A DNA stretch of 64,000 nt from assembly GCA_934229725.1 (NCBI GenBank), contig CAKQDX010000007.1, forward strand, positions 1-64,000, written 5' to 3'. The stretch is from an uncultured Streptococcus sp. GTDB taxonomy: Bacteria; Bacillota; Bacilli; Lactobacillales; Streptococcaceae. Of this stretch, positions 53,888 through 62,602 are shown in pieces. Position 1 is the stretch's first letter. Each line of letters starts with the position of its first letter. The notes under the pieces are model-generated. The model ran no database searches. It was not told the DNA's origin and worked only from the letters and a program-made list of their open reading frames with translations. The position numbers and the translations under genes were made by a program.

Positions 53888-54425
53888 TATTCTCCTCCTT
53901 CTCAAAGCGGAGATAATCACGCATGGCACGGGTGTATCTATCGGCTCCTTTAAAGCGAGACACGAGTTTAAAACCAGATTTTTCTGCCACACGAATAGAT
54001 GCTTTATTTTCCAAATGGGCTATAAGAATGATACGTTCCATTCCCATAGCTGATAAGGCTAAATCCGTTAGACAAGTGACTGCCTCCGTCATTAGACCTC
54101 GTTCCCAGAAAGAGGCATTCAAAAAATAACCAAGTTCGGCAGTCCGTTTCTGGACATCTATCTTTTCAAAACGAATAACACCAATCATCTTACTCGACTC
54201 TTTATCCAAAATGGCCCAAACACCCAAAGGTTCTTTCATGAAATAATGGACCAAAAGGCAATCCGTCTCCAGCTGAGTTTTGGTTGATGGAAAGAAAAAG
54301 CGTAGGTTCTTTGGATTTGACACTATTTCGTGCAAGTCAAATCGATCTGAAAAGATGAGTGGCCTAAAAGAAAGGCGTTCTGACTCAAAGAAGGCAAAAG
54401 CCCCCAGACTAGTCCATATATCCAT
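53880..54425 (-). CDS. RimJ/RimL-type GNAT acetyltransferase
   Basis: 181 residues from the ATG at 54425. Typical RimJ/L segments SERLSFRPLIFSDRFDLHEI, GVIRFEKIDVQKRTAELGYFL and NKASIRVAEKSGFKLV. Probably acetylates a protein N-terminus or small amine. No SD: an extended -10 TGTTATAAT (54432-54440) ends 6 nt before the ATG, predicting a leaderless mRNA. The same transcript continues into the YtoI-like regulator. Confidence 0.85.
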   Translation of the reverse strand: MDIWTSLGAFAFFESERLSFRPLIFSDRFDLHEIVSNPKNLRFFFPSTKTQLETDCLLVHYFMKEPLGVWAILDKESSKMIGVIRFEKIDVQKRTAELGYFLNASFWERGLMTEAVTCLTDLALSAMGMERIILIAHLENKASIRVAEKSGFKLVSRFKGADRYTRAMRDYLRFEKEENSE

Positions 54426-54454
54426 GAAAGTATTATAACACAGTTTTAAGAATG

Positions 54455-54487
54455 GAAAAAGGCTCAACCACAAGGGGTTGAACCTTA
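54455..54487 (-). terminator. Terminator of murA
   Basis: AGGTTCAACC / GGTTGAGCCT stem with a 6-nt loop and five T on the minus strand, directly after the murA stop. Confidence 0.9.
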
Positions 54488-54490
54488 GAC

Positions 54491-55753
54491 TTAATCTTCG
54501 ATTAAAGTAATATCTGCACCCAGATCAGAAAGTTTTTCGATGATATTTGAATACCCACGAAGGATATACTCAATATTCGTGATTTCAGTCTGACCATCCG
54601 CCATTAAACCTGCTGTAACAAGGGCTGCACCTGCACGCAAATCACTTGCCTTGACTGGGGCACCAGAAAATTGTGTCGGACCATTATAAATAATTTGACC
54701 ACCAAGCACCTGAATATCTGCTCCCATACGAGCAAGTTCAGGAACGTGATTCACACGCTTTTCATAAATGGTATCAATAATTTTTCCTCGGCCACCTGCT
54801 TTTAGCAATAAGGGAGTCATGGGTTGTTGTAAATCAGTCGCAAAGCCTGGATAAGGTGATGTCTTAATATCCACTGGTTTTAAGTCAAATTGTTCTTCGA
54901 CAAAGATAGAATCCTCTTCAACCGTCATGCGAACACCCATTGACTCAAGCTTAGCAATAAAACTTTCGAGATGCTCATAAAGAACATTTTTAATCTTAAT
55001 TCCCTTACCGATTGCTGCTGCCATAGCAATGTATGAACCTGCTTCAATACGGTCTGGAATAACTTGGTGGCGAGTACCGTGCAAGCTATCAACGCCATCA
55101 ATCGTGATAACCTCAGTACCAGCACCACGGACATGTGCTCCCATATTATTGAGCAAGGTTGCGACGTCAATAATCTCAGGTTCACGCGCCGCATTTTCAA
55201 TAACAGTACGGCCTTGAGCCTTAGACGCAGCCAACATGGTATTAATGGTCGCTCCAACACTTACAGTGTCCATATAGATATGAGCTCCTCTAATACGCTG
55301 GCCTTCCTCAGTGGCGATACGCATAGACTCGGCTTCATAGGAAATCGTAGCTCCCATAGCTTCAAAAGCCTTTAGGTGAAGGTCAATAGGACGTGGACCT
55401 AAATCACATCCTCCAGGAAGTCCCACTGTAGCTTGACCATAACGGCCAATCAAGCTGCCATAGAAATAATAAGAAGCACGGAGTCTACTAATCTTACCAA
55501 ATGGCATCGGCATGTCTTTGACGCCTCGAGGGTCAATTTCAAGCGTTTCACCATCACGCTTAACCGAACCACCCATTAGCTCAATAATTTCAATTAGATT
55601 ATCGACATCACTAATCGCTGGAACACCGTCCAAAGTCACTACCCCATCCGATAAAATGATGGCCGGGATTAAAGCAACAACTGAATTTTTAGCCCCAGAT
55701 ACTGTAACTTCTCCTTGAAGTTTCTTACCCCCATTGATAATAATTTTACGCAT
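54491..55753 (-). CDS. murA: UDP-N-acetylglucosamine 1-carboxyvinyltransferase
   Basis: 420-residue enzyme for the first committed step of peptidoglycan synthesis, the fosfomycin target. Family start [20 protein letters not shown]; active-site loop [18 protein letters not shown] with C116; [16 protein letters not shown] near the end. The ATG at 55753 fits the family; a TTG three codons earlier is possible. Streptococci usually have two MurA paralogues and only this one is here. Confidence 0.95.
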   Translation of the reverse strand: MRKIIINGGKKLQGEVTVSGAKNSVVALIPAIILSDGVVTLDGVPAISDVDNLIEIIELMGGSVKRDGETLEIDPRGVKDMPMPFGKISRLRASYYFYGSLIGRYGQATVGLPGGCDLGPRPIDLHLKAFEAMGATISYEAESMRIATEEGQRIRGAHIYMDTVSVGATINTMLAASKAQGRTVIENAAREPEIIDVATLLNNMGAHVRGAGTEVITIDGVDSLHGTRHQVIPDRIEAGSYIAMAAAIGKGIKIKNVLYEHLESFIAKLESMGVRMTVEEDSIFVEEQFDLKPVDIKTSPYPGFATDLQQPMTPLLLKAGGRGKIIDTIYEKRVNHVPELARMGADIQVLGGQIIYNGPTQFSGAPVKASDLRAGAALVTAGLMADGQTEITNIEYILRGYSNIIEKLSDLGADITLIED

Positions 55754-55838
55754 ACTGTTCAATCTTTCTTATACTGGAATATTAGCCTTTTAATTCTACC
55801 ATAGATTGAGGGGCATGACAAATTAAGAAGTTAAACAA

Positions 55839-58079
55839 TTATCGGACAGTTTCACTTGATAGTTTGAACCATCCCTTAAACCGTATAGCACCATTCTGGT
55901 CTGTTCGTAAGACTCTAATGTTTCGGTCCTTAAAACGCTCTAGTGTTTCCTCATTAGGATGCTTATAGCGATTATGTTCCCCTGCTGAAATTAGAGCAAT
56001 TGAGGGCTGTATCTGGTCCAAAAAAGGTTCAGACGAAGACCCTTTTGATCCGTGATGTCCAGCCTTAAGCACACTTACTTTTAAATTAGGGTAACTATCT
56101 ATCAACTCCTTTTCACCCTCTTTTTCCAAATCACCCGTAAAAAGAAAGCTAGTCCCTAATAACTTTCCATAGAGAACAATGGAATCATTATTGCCACCAT
56201 CACCGACTTTTTGAGGATAAAGAACCTGTAAATGATTTCCCATTATGGGCAATTTATCACCAGCCTTTAGAGGACGAACTGGCCGCTTCAGTTTCTGAAG
56301 GCGTTTAACAAAACTAGTCTTAGTCAAGGCTCCCTGACTGACACAGATTTCCTTAATCTTAAACCGCTTGACAACTTCTTCCAAATCGCCAATATGATCT
56401 GTGTCTGTATGAGTAAGAACCAAATGATCGATGCTAGACACTCCTCTAGCCTGTAGGTAGGGAATCACGGTTTTCTCGGCATTGCTCGTCTGGCTACCCT
56501 TTTGCCACTTTTCCTTAGATCCAAAAGTCACCTTACCGCCCACATCAATCAGAACTGTCTCACCTTTTATACTTCTCAGAAAAATACTATCTCCCTGCCC
56601 AACATCTACCACGGTAACCTCATTAGTTAAGGGATGTTTGACCCAAACCATCAAAAGACTAAAAGCGATTAAAAGACAAATCTTCATCTGAGGCTTTTTC
56701 CAAAAATCAAAGAGAAAAATTAAGACGGCTATCATCAAGCCAAACTGAAAGAGACTGGGTTTGCCTAAAACCAATGGCTGACCAAGCCAAGATTGTATCC
56801 AGATTAAAAGGGATTCCATCCATTCAAAAAGCGGATTGAGCTGAGTCAGGACAAGAAAGCCCGAGAGTGCAAAGAAAACCGTCAAGACAGGTAAGAGAAA
56901 GCTATCAAAAAGTATGGAGAATAGGGCCGTTAAGACTAAACTAAGGGGTTGAAAGGTCCCGTAATAGTAAGTTAGAAATGGCAAGATTCCTAGACTCAAT
57001 ACTAGACTCGTATAAATTGACTTCTTCAGAGACGGCAACTCCTCAAAATCAAACAAACACAACAAGAAAGCGTAAGAACAACTTAATATACCTCCCACTG
57101 TTAAAAGAAAATGAGGTAAAAAGAGAAATAAAAGAAGCAGAGTTACTCCCATATTATCAAGTTTTTTAAAACCTAACTCAGCTAAAAGACTTTGTATTAA
57201 AGACCTTAGTACCGAAGCTGTCCATCCTGTCATCAGACCATAAAAAAGTGAAAATGGCACTAAGATGATAAAAAGATAGTCTTTAGGAAGACCAAGACGT
57301 AAAAGACCATAGCGAAACCATCCTAGGAAAAAGCCCACCTGCATGCCTGAAAGTGCAAAAAGATGAATAATCCCCAAGCTAGTATAGAGCTGGCTCTGCT
57401 CGTCGAATTCCTTGTCCAAATACCCAAAGAGAAGCCCGGTCATATAGTGTCTCATCGGATTAGGAAAATGTGTTTGGATATGAACCAGGGCCTTCCTTCG
57501 CAATTGATGAAAAAAGGTTAGTGGAGAAATGAATTTCTGGGGTGTCACACTGTCCAAGCGATCAATCTTAGCAATACGATAAATACCCTGACTAGCTAGG
57601 TAAGACTGATAATTAAACCCTTGAAAATTACGCCGACCCGTTGCTGGTGATAACTTAATTTTCCCCCTTAAGACAGGTGTCCGACTAACCTTCTTAAAGT
57701 AATGTTGCTCCCTTTCTGACTTAAGTCGGTAAAAAATCTGATAGGTTTGCCCTTTTGCCTTACCAATGGCTGATAATTGCTCACCATTCACCGAGATTGT
57801 ATCTGCAACCAATACTACCTGTTTGATTTCAGCAGGAGCTTGTTTAGATTGTATAGCAGCTCTGTGATGCAGGAATAGAAAGTAGGCCAGAAAGAAAGCA
57901 GCTATAACACCAACAAACTTAAGAGATACTGTGTTCTTCCAATGATGCTTAAAGAAGCTCAGCAATAGAAAGACAAAAGCCCCAATCGCATAGGGATTAG
58001 TGACAAAAATTGTAAAATAAAGGGCGGCAATCAAAAGAGCCAAGGAAAAAAGATTGACTGGAGCCTTTTTAAGCCACAT
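55839..58079 (-). CDS. comEC: Competence DNA channel protein ComEC
   Basis: 746 residues: the N-terminal ComEC domain with helices and OB-like part (VLRGKIKLSPATGRRNFQGF), the Competence channel domain (HLFALSGMQVGFFLGW, about 260-480), and a C-terminal metallo-beta-lactamase-like domain (VDVGQGDSIFL, THTDTDHIGDL, AGHHGSKGSS). It moves single-stranded DNA across the membrane in transformation. Full length. It overlaps comEA by 11 bp. Confidence 0.96.
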   Translation of the reverse strand: MWLKKAPVNLFSLALLIAALYFTIFVTNPYAIGAFVFLLLSFFKHHWKNTVSLKFVGVIAAFFLAYFLFLHHRAAIQSKQAPAEIKQVVLVADTISVNGEQLSAIGKAKGQTYQIFYRLKSEREQHYFKKVSRTPVLRGKIKLSPATGRRNFQGFNYQSYLASQGIYRIAKIDRLDSVTPQKFISPLTFFHQLRRKALVHIQTHFPNPMRHYMTGLLFGYLDKEFDEQSQLYTSLGIIHLFALSGMQVGFFLGWFRYGLLRLGLPKDYLFIILVPFSLFYGLMTGWTASVLRSLIQSLLAELGFKKLDNMGVTLLLLFLFLPHFLLTVGGILSCSYAFLLCLFDFEELPSLKKSIYTSLVLSLGILPFLTYYYGTFQPLSLVLTALFSILFDSFLLPVLTVFFALSGFLVLTQLNPLFEWMESLLIWIQSWLGQPLVLGKPSLFQFGLMIAVLIFLFDFWKKPQMKICLLIAFSLLMVWVKHPLTNEVTVVDVGQGDSIFLRSIKGETVLIDVGGKVTFGSKEKWQKGSQTSNAEKTVIPYLQARGVSSIDHLVLTHTDTDHIGDLEEVVKRFKIKEICVSQGALTKTSFVKRLQKLKRPVRPLKAGDKLPIMGNHLQVLYPQKVGDGGNNDSIVLYGKLLGTSFLFTGDLEKEGEKELIDSYPNLKVSVLKAGHHGSKGSSSEPFLDQIQPSIALISAGEHNRYKHPNEETLERFKDRNIRVLRTDQNGAIRFKGWFKLSSETVR

Positions 58080-58764
58080 AAATCGATTCTCTGATTTTTT
58101 CTAAAGTCTTATCTCCGATTCCTGAGACATTTTTTAAGTCATCTACAGATTGGAAGCCACCATGACTTTCACGATAGGCAATAATGTCTTCTGCCCGTTT
58201 GGCACCAATTCCTGAAATGGTTTGTAGCTCCTCTGAAGTCGCAGTATTGAGGTTAATCTTGCCATCTTTTTGACTCGTTTTGCCTGCCTTTTCAGAAGCC
58301 GACGCTGAGTCAGATTGACCTACCACTGATACATTTTCGTCCTTGCTCGCCACATAAACGACCTCTTCATCTGACAAACTTGCGGCCAAATTAACACTCT
58401 TTGCATCCGCATCCTCAGTCATTCCTCCAGCTGCCTTTATGGCATCTGTCACCCGAGAACTTGCTTTTAGCGTATAGACACCTGGCTTTGTCACCGCCCC
58501 CTTGACATCTACAGTTACTTGCTCACGTGCAGTATCTGTTGCCTCGGTCTTTGACTGAGCAGACCTTTCAGAAAGAGCTTTTGAACTTTTCTGTGAAGAC
58601 GAGGTTGATAGAGCAGAAATATCTGTGTAAGACGTTTCCGCCTCCATGCTATTTCCAGCGCCACAAGTCAGCCACAGGAAGAGACAAAAAATGACCAAGA
58701 GTACACTGATGATCCCCACAAAAAGACGATTGTCTTTGACATAAGCTAGGATTTTTTTCTTCAC
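58069..58764 (-). CDS. comEA: Competence DNA receptor ComEA
   Basis: 231 residues: a membrane anchor (about 14-36), a Ser-rich linker, an SLBB-like domain (VDVKGAVTKPGVYTLKASS) and a C-terminal helix-hairpin-helix DNA-binding domain (INLNTATSEELQTISGIGAKRAEDII). It hands exogenous DNA to ComEC. The start has GGAGAG upstream; a competence box lies 32 bp before it. Confidence 0.95.
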   Translation of the reverse strand: MKKKILAYVKDNRLFVGIISVLLVIFCLFLWLTCGAGNSMEAETSYTDISALSTSSSQKSSKALSERSAQSKTEATDTAREQVTVDVKGAVTKPGVYTLKASSRVTDAIKAAGGMTEDADAKSVNLAASLSDEEVVYVASKDENVSVVGQSDSASASEKAGKTSQKDGKINLNTATSEELQTISGIGAKRAEDIIAYRESHGGFQSVDDLKNVSGIGDKTLEKIRESIYVA

Positions 58765-58795
58765 GCTACTCTCCTTAATTGATATCTTTTCTTTT

Positions 58796-58803
58796 TATTC
58801 GTA
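58796..58803 (-). promoter_or_regulatory. ComX (SigX) competence box of comEA-comEC
   Basis: TACGAATA on the minus strand, the combox/cin-box recognised by the alternative sigma factor ComX, 32 bp upstream of comEA. It marks the operon as a late competence operon. Confidence 0.9.
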
Positions 58804-58836
58804 AAAAATAAAAAAATATATCAAAAAGTAAAAAAA

Positions 58837-58864
58837 ACTCCATCAGATTGACATCTGATAGAGT
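58837..58864 (-). terminator. Terminator of plsC
   Basis: 12-bp stem ACTCCATCAGAT / ATCTGATAGAGT with a 4-nt loop; a T run follows on the minus strand. It separates plsC from the comEA promoter. Confidence 0.9.
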
Positions 58865-58871
58865 CCTTTGC

Positions 58872-59627
58872 TTATTTTTTTGTCTCTTTGGCACGGTGTT
58901 TTTCAGGATCCCAAACAAAACTAGCCACGTATGAGAAAGCCATTGTTAAAATCACCGCAACGATAGCCACAAGGCCAAGTGGTACACGGTAGATATAAGT
59001 CAATGGGTTTGGTTTCTTGCCTGTTTGATAGCTCAAAGCTTCTTCGTCAAGACGGTCAAATTCAGACTGGATACGACGGGCAACCTCTTGAATATTCTCA
59101 TCATTCAAACGCTTCAAATCTGAGATATCAATAGGATTACCATAGTTCATATCCACACGTTCACCCGTCAAGAGACCCTTGAGCTCACGAGGTCCTTGAT
59201 AGACAACTGGCATAATCTTAACCTTGGCCATCTTAGCGATAACCGCAACCCCACCCTTAACATCAGAAGAATGACGGCTACCGCTTGGGAACATAATCAA
59301 ACTACGCTTGCTCTTTTTAAGCATATTAACAGGGTACTTGATTGCTTCTTGACCAGGATTTTCACGGTCGATCGGAAAGGCCCCACACATACGAATCCAC
59401 CAACCAAAGATACGACTCTTGAAGAGTTCTTTCTTAGCCATGAAAATAAACTGCTTGGGGCGAGCTGAAAAAGCCATATAAACAGGGTCCCACCAAGTTC
59501 GGTGAGGAGCAACCAAGATGTAGTTCTCATCCTTGTTCAATAACTTGTCACGATTGTGATAATGGGCATTGCCATTAATAATCCAAAGAAGGAAGACAAC
59601 AAGCCCACGTAAATAAGCGTAAAACAC
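58872..59627 (-). CDS. plsC: 1-acyl-sn-glycerol-3-phosphate acyltransferase
   Basis: 251-residue PlsC-type acyltransferase of phosphatidic acid synthesis. Catalytic HxxxxD motif PHRTWWDP (H42, D47), AFPIDREN and FPSGSRHSS substrate motifs; an N-terminal helix and a C-terminal helix (about 215-238). In streptococci it often lies near comEA-comEC, as here. Confidence 0.93.
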   Translation of the reverse strand: MFYAYLRGLVVFLLWIINGNAHYHNRDKLLNKDENYILVAPHRTWWDPVYMAFSARPKQFIFMAKKELFKSRIFGWWIRMCGAFPIDRENPGQEAIKYPVNMLKKSKRSLIMFPSGSRHSSDVKGGVAVIAKMAKVKIMPVVYQGPRELKGLLTGERVDMNYGNPIDISDLKRLNDENIQEVARRIQSEFDRLDEEALSYQTGKKPNPLTYIYRVPLGLVAIVAVILTMAFSYVASFVWDPEKHRAKETKK

Positions 59628-59766
59628 GTTTTTACCTCTTTTTCTACAATTTTTTATATTATACTAGAAAAATACGTTTTTTTCAGTAAAATACCAGTAA
59701 AAAATTTATGCAAAAATACATGAAAACATTATGGCACTTTCTCTTAGTTTGAGATATAATGTAATC

Positions 59767-60702
59767 ATGAAAAGAAGTAATGATATTTTAGGGAATAGTC
59801 GAAAGACGCTTAATATTTGTCTTATTATAGCTAACCTTGCTGTACTTGCTGTTTTAGGCTTTGTCCTATTCCAGCACCAAAACTCTAAGGTTAATCGTAT
59901 GGTTAAGACACCTAAAAATGAACAAGTGTCCAAAGGCTCAAGTAGCTCTTCAAAAAAAGCTAAAAAAGAGGATAAAACGCAACTCAAAAAAGGAAGTAAC
60001 CACAGCATTGAGGCGTCTGACTACGCCTATGATGTCACTGCCGTTAATAACACTATCCGAGGAAAATCTGAAGATGTTAAGGGTAAGGTGGTCTTTCTAA
60101 CCTTTGATGATGGGATTGATCCTACTTTGACACCACAAGTCATGGATATTCTGAAAGAGTATGGCGTTCACGCAACCTTCTTCCACATCGGCTATACCAT
60201 CACCCCTGAAAATGGAGACATCCTCAAACGCCAAATTACTGAAGGACATGCCATTGCCAACCACAGTCTTAGCCATAATTTCAACCTGCTTTATCCAGGA
60301 CGTGTTCCTAACCAAAGTCAGATTACTACTGAGGTTGACCAAACCATGGCTAATTTCAAGGCAATCTTAGGTAAGGATTTCAAAACAAGAATTTTCCGTT
60401 ACCCTGGTGGTCATATGTCATGGCAAGGCCTAGAGGGAACCGACCAAGCTCTTGCTAAACAAGGCGTTCAGTGGATTGACTGGAACATGCTCTGTGGAGA
60501 TGCGGAACCACTCTCTGTTCGTCCAACCACATCTGAAAGCATGATGGCTTATATGGATGGTTCACAGAAATATTTCCCTGAAACTACTGTTAAAGTTGTA
60601 CTGATGCATGATACAGCTGGTAAGGAGCTGACTGTTCAGACCCTTCCACAGATTATCGAATATTTCAAAAATCAAGGATATACCTTTGGTATCCTAGAGT
60701 AA
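59767..60702 (+). CDS. Membrane-anchored polysaccharide (peptidoglycan) deacetylase
   Basis: 311 residues from the ATG at 59767. Membrane anchor (about 14-34), a Ser/Lys-rich linker, then a NodB domain with VVFLTFDDGIDP, the metal motif HSLSH and RYPGGHMSWQG; VVLMHD near the end. Likely deacetylates peptidoglycan or another wall glycan, like PgdA-type enzymes that give lysozyme resistance. A TATAAT box ends 6 nt before the ATG (-35 ATGGCA, 18-bp spacer), predicting a leaderless mRNA. Confidence 0.9.
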   Translation: MKRSNDILGNSRKTLNICLIIANLAVLAVLGFVLFQHQNSKVNRMVKTPKNEQVSKGSSSSSKKAKKEDKTQLKKGSNHSIEASDYAYDVTAVNNTIRGKSEDVKGKVVFLTFDDGIDPTLTPQVMDILKEYGVHATFFHIGYTITPENGDILKRQITEGHAIANHSLSHNFNLLYPGRVPNQSQITTEVDQTMANFKAILGKDFKTRIFRYPGGHMSWQGLEGTDQALAKQGVQWIDWNMLCGDAEPLSVRPTTSESMMAYMDGSQKYFPETTVKVVLMHDTAGKELTVQTLPQIIEYFKNQGYTFGILE

Positions 60703-60710
60703 TCACTCGC

Positions 60711-60737
60711 AACAGTTCCTTTGGGAGCTGTTTTTTG
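60711..60737 (+). terminator. Terminator of the deacetylase, overlapping the next promoter
   Basis: AACAG-TCC / GGGAGCTGTT stem followed by TTTTTT, whose end is part of the extended -10 TGTTACAAT (60736-60744) of the next gene. Confidence 0.75.
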
Positions 60738-60751
60738 TTACAATTAAAACT

Positions 60752-61516
60752 ATGACAAATTCAATTTTAAAAGATGGAGAACGCATTGACCAGCTCTTCT
60801 CCACAGATGTAAAAATCATTCAAAATAAGGAGGTCTTCAGCTACTCTATCGATAGTGTCCTCCTCTCTCGGTTCCCAAAAATTCCAAAAAAAGGTCTAAT
60901 CGTTGACCTCTGTTCGGGCAATGGTGCCGTTGGTCTCTTTGCCAGCACACGCACTGAGGCACCGATTACCTTGGTTGAATTGCAAGAACGTCTAGCTGAT
61001 ATGGCCAAACGTTCCGTCACTCTCAACCAACTAGAGGACCAGGTCACTGTTGTCAATGACGACCTGAAAAATTTGCTTGACCATGCGCCACGATCTCAGG
61101 TGGACCTCATTCTTTGTAACCCTCCCTACTTTAAGGTGACAGAAACGTCCAAGAAAAACCTCTCTGAGCACTACCTCTTGGCCCGCCACGAAATCACGAC
61201 GAATTTAGAAGAAATTTGCCAGGTTGCTCGTCATGCCCTCAAATCTAATGGACGTATTGCCATGGTGCACCGTCCTGACCGCTTTTTGGATATCATCGAC
61301 ACCATGCGCCAGTATAATCTAGCGCCTAAACGTATCCAGTTTATCTATCCTAAAATGGGACGTGAGGCAAATATGCTCCTGATTGAAGCCATTAAAGACG
61401 GCTCGACAGATGGGTTGAAAATTCTTCCACCTCTCTTTGTACATAAGGAAAATGGTGATTATACCGACGAAATCTTTGAGATTTACTTTGGAAAAAAGGC
61501 TGAAGGTGAGTCCTAA
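60752..61516 (+). CDS. tRNA1(Val) adenine-N6 methyltransferase-like protein
   Basis: 254-residue class I methyltransferase of the TrmN6/YabB family. SAM motif IVDLCSGNGAVGLFAS and the N6-adenine methylation motif LCNPPYF. It probably methylates A37 of tRNA1Val. No SD: an extended -10 TGTTACAAT ends 7 nt before the ATG, predicting a leaderless mRNA. The GIY-YIG gene follows after 3 bp, as in many Firmicutes. Confidence 0.88.
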   Translation: MTNSILKDGERIDQLFSTDVKIIQNKEVFSYSIDSVLLSRFPKIPKKGLIVDLCSGNGAVGLFASTRTEAPITLVELQERLADMAKRSVTLNQLEDQVTVVNDDLKNLLDHAPRSQVDLILCNPPYFKVTETSKKNLSEHYLLARHEITTNLEEICQVARHALKSNGRIAMVHRPDRFLDIIDTMRQYNLAPKRIQFIYPKMGREANMLLIEAIKDGSTDGLKILPPLFVHKENGDYTDEIFEIYFGKKAEGES

Positions 61517-61519
61517 ACG

Positions 61520-61789
61520 ATGACAGAAAAGGATAGCAAAGCTTACATGTATGTGGTTGAGTGTGCCGACGGCACCCTCTATACAGGCTATACCACAGAC
61601 GTCGAACGCCGCCTCAGAACCCATAACGCAGGCAAAGGCGCTAAGTACACCAGAGCTCGCCTACCAGTTAAACTCCTCTATTCAGAAGCCTTCGCCAGCA
61701 AGCCTGAAGCTATGAGTGCCGAAGCACGCTTTAAGCAAAAAAGCCGAGAGAAAAAACTAGCTTATATCAAAGAACACACGGAAAAATAA
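61520..61789 (+). CDS. GIY-YIG domain protein (YazA-like)
   Basis: 89-residue single GIY-YIG nuclease domain: [18 protein letters not shown] (the Y...Y-G core), an arginine in VERRLRTHN and a basic C-terminus. SD GAAGGTGAG lies inside the end of the methyltransferase gene. The pair methyltransferase plus GIY-YIG is conserved in Firmicutes; biological role not established. Confidence 0.88.
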   Translation: MTEKDSKAYMYVVECADGTLYTGYTTDVERRLRTHNAGKGAKYTRARLPVKLLYSEAFASKPEAMSAEARFKQKSREKKLAYIKEHTEK

Positions 61790-61802
61790 CCGTGTGTTTT
61801 TT
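61774..61802 (+). terminator. Terminator of the methyltransferase/GIY-YIG operon
   Basis: Perfect 8-bp stem ACACACGG / CCGTGTGT, with the stop codon in the loop, followed by six T. Confidence 0.92.
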
Positions 61803-61976
61803 GGTCTTGAATTATCAAATTAAGTGCATACTTTCCTCTTAGAAGACTTCATAAGGTGTTTTCCTGTTAAGACATTTTCATGTCCTATTATTTAGTTTAT
61901 TCTCCCAAAGATGAATGATATAATCTTCAATCAATGTCAAATCATTAGTATTACTCTAAATTTAGTAAATAAAAAA

Positions 61977-61994
61977 GACACCCTGCAAGGTGTC
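61977..61994 (-). terminator. Terminator of the 62087-64000 unit
   Basis: GACACC / GGTGTC stem with a T run on the minus strand, about 90 bp beyond the 62087 stop. I see no gene in 61803-62086. Confidence 0.8.
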
Positions 61995-62086
61995 CTTAAT
62001 TAAATCCACAGTAAATGCCACAATATAGATAAACTCATCTTTAGGTATAAATAATCTTACAAAATGCTTCTATGCTATCTTATTCT

Positions 62087-62602
62087 CTAATTAAACCTAC
62101 TTTGATAAATTAAATTAAACAACCACTGAAGATTGATTAATGGTTTTGGTTGAGCATCAATCACAGGTTGAACAGTTTCTCTAATTTCTTTTTGGACTTT
62201 TCGTTGATTATATTTAATAGTATGATAACGTTTGTCAAAAGCATGTTGGACAGAAAAATTACGATTAAGAAGATACCTATCATTTGATTCGGAATGAAAA
62301 AATAGAGTATCACCTATAAGATCTAATACAGACGTTTTAGTTCCTTTTTCTCTAGTTATAGAATACGACCCATCATCATCGTAGCTAATACCTTCTATTT
62401 CCGGTGTATAGGCCCAACCCATATTCTCCATCAACATAATGACGTCCGGATCTGTCCCCTCCTTATGAGGGATATGCTGAGCATAATAAACAGAGTTAAA
62501 TTTTAAATTAATAAAGATAAATAGGCTCATTCCTAAGACTGTAACCAGCCCTAAAAATAGTCCCACAAAAATCCCTAAAATATTGCTTTTTTTCATTGTC
62601 AT
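62087..62602 (-). CDS. Small membrane-anchored protein, unknown
   Basis: 171 residues: one N-terminal membrane helix (about 8-32) and a polar, probably extracytoplasmic domain with no recognised motif (IEGISYDDDGSYSITREKG). The start overlaps the stop of the upstream gene by 4 bp (ATGA), so the two proteins are made together and probably act together. Family not recognised. Confidence 0.75.
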   Translation of the reverse strand: MTMKKSNILGIFVGLFLGLVTVLGMSLFIFINLKFNSVYYAQHIPHKEGTDPDVIMLMENMGWAYTPEIEGISYDDDGSYSITREKGTKTSVLDLIGDTLFFHSESNDRYLLNRNFSVQHAFDKRYHTIKYNQRKVQKEIRETVQPVIDAQPKPLINLQWLFNLIYQSRFN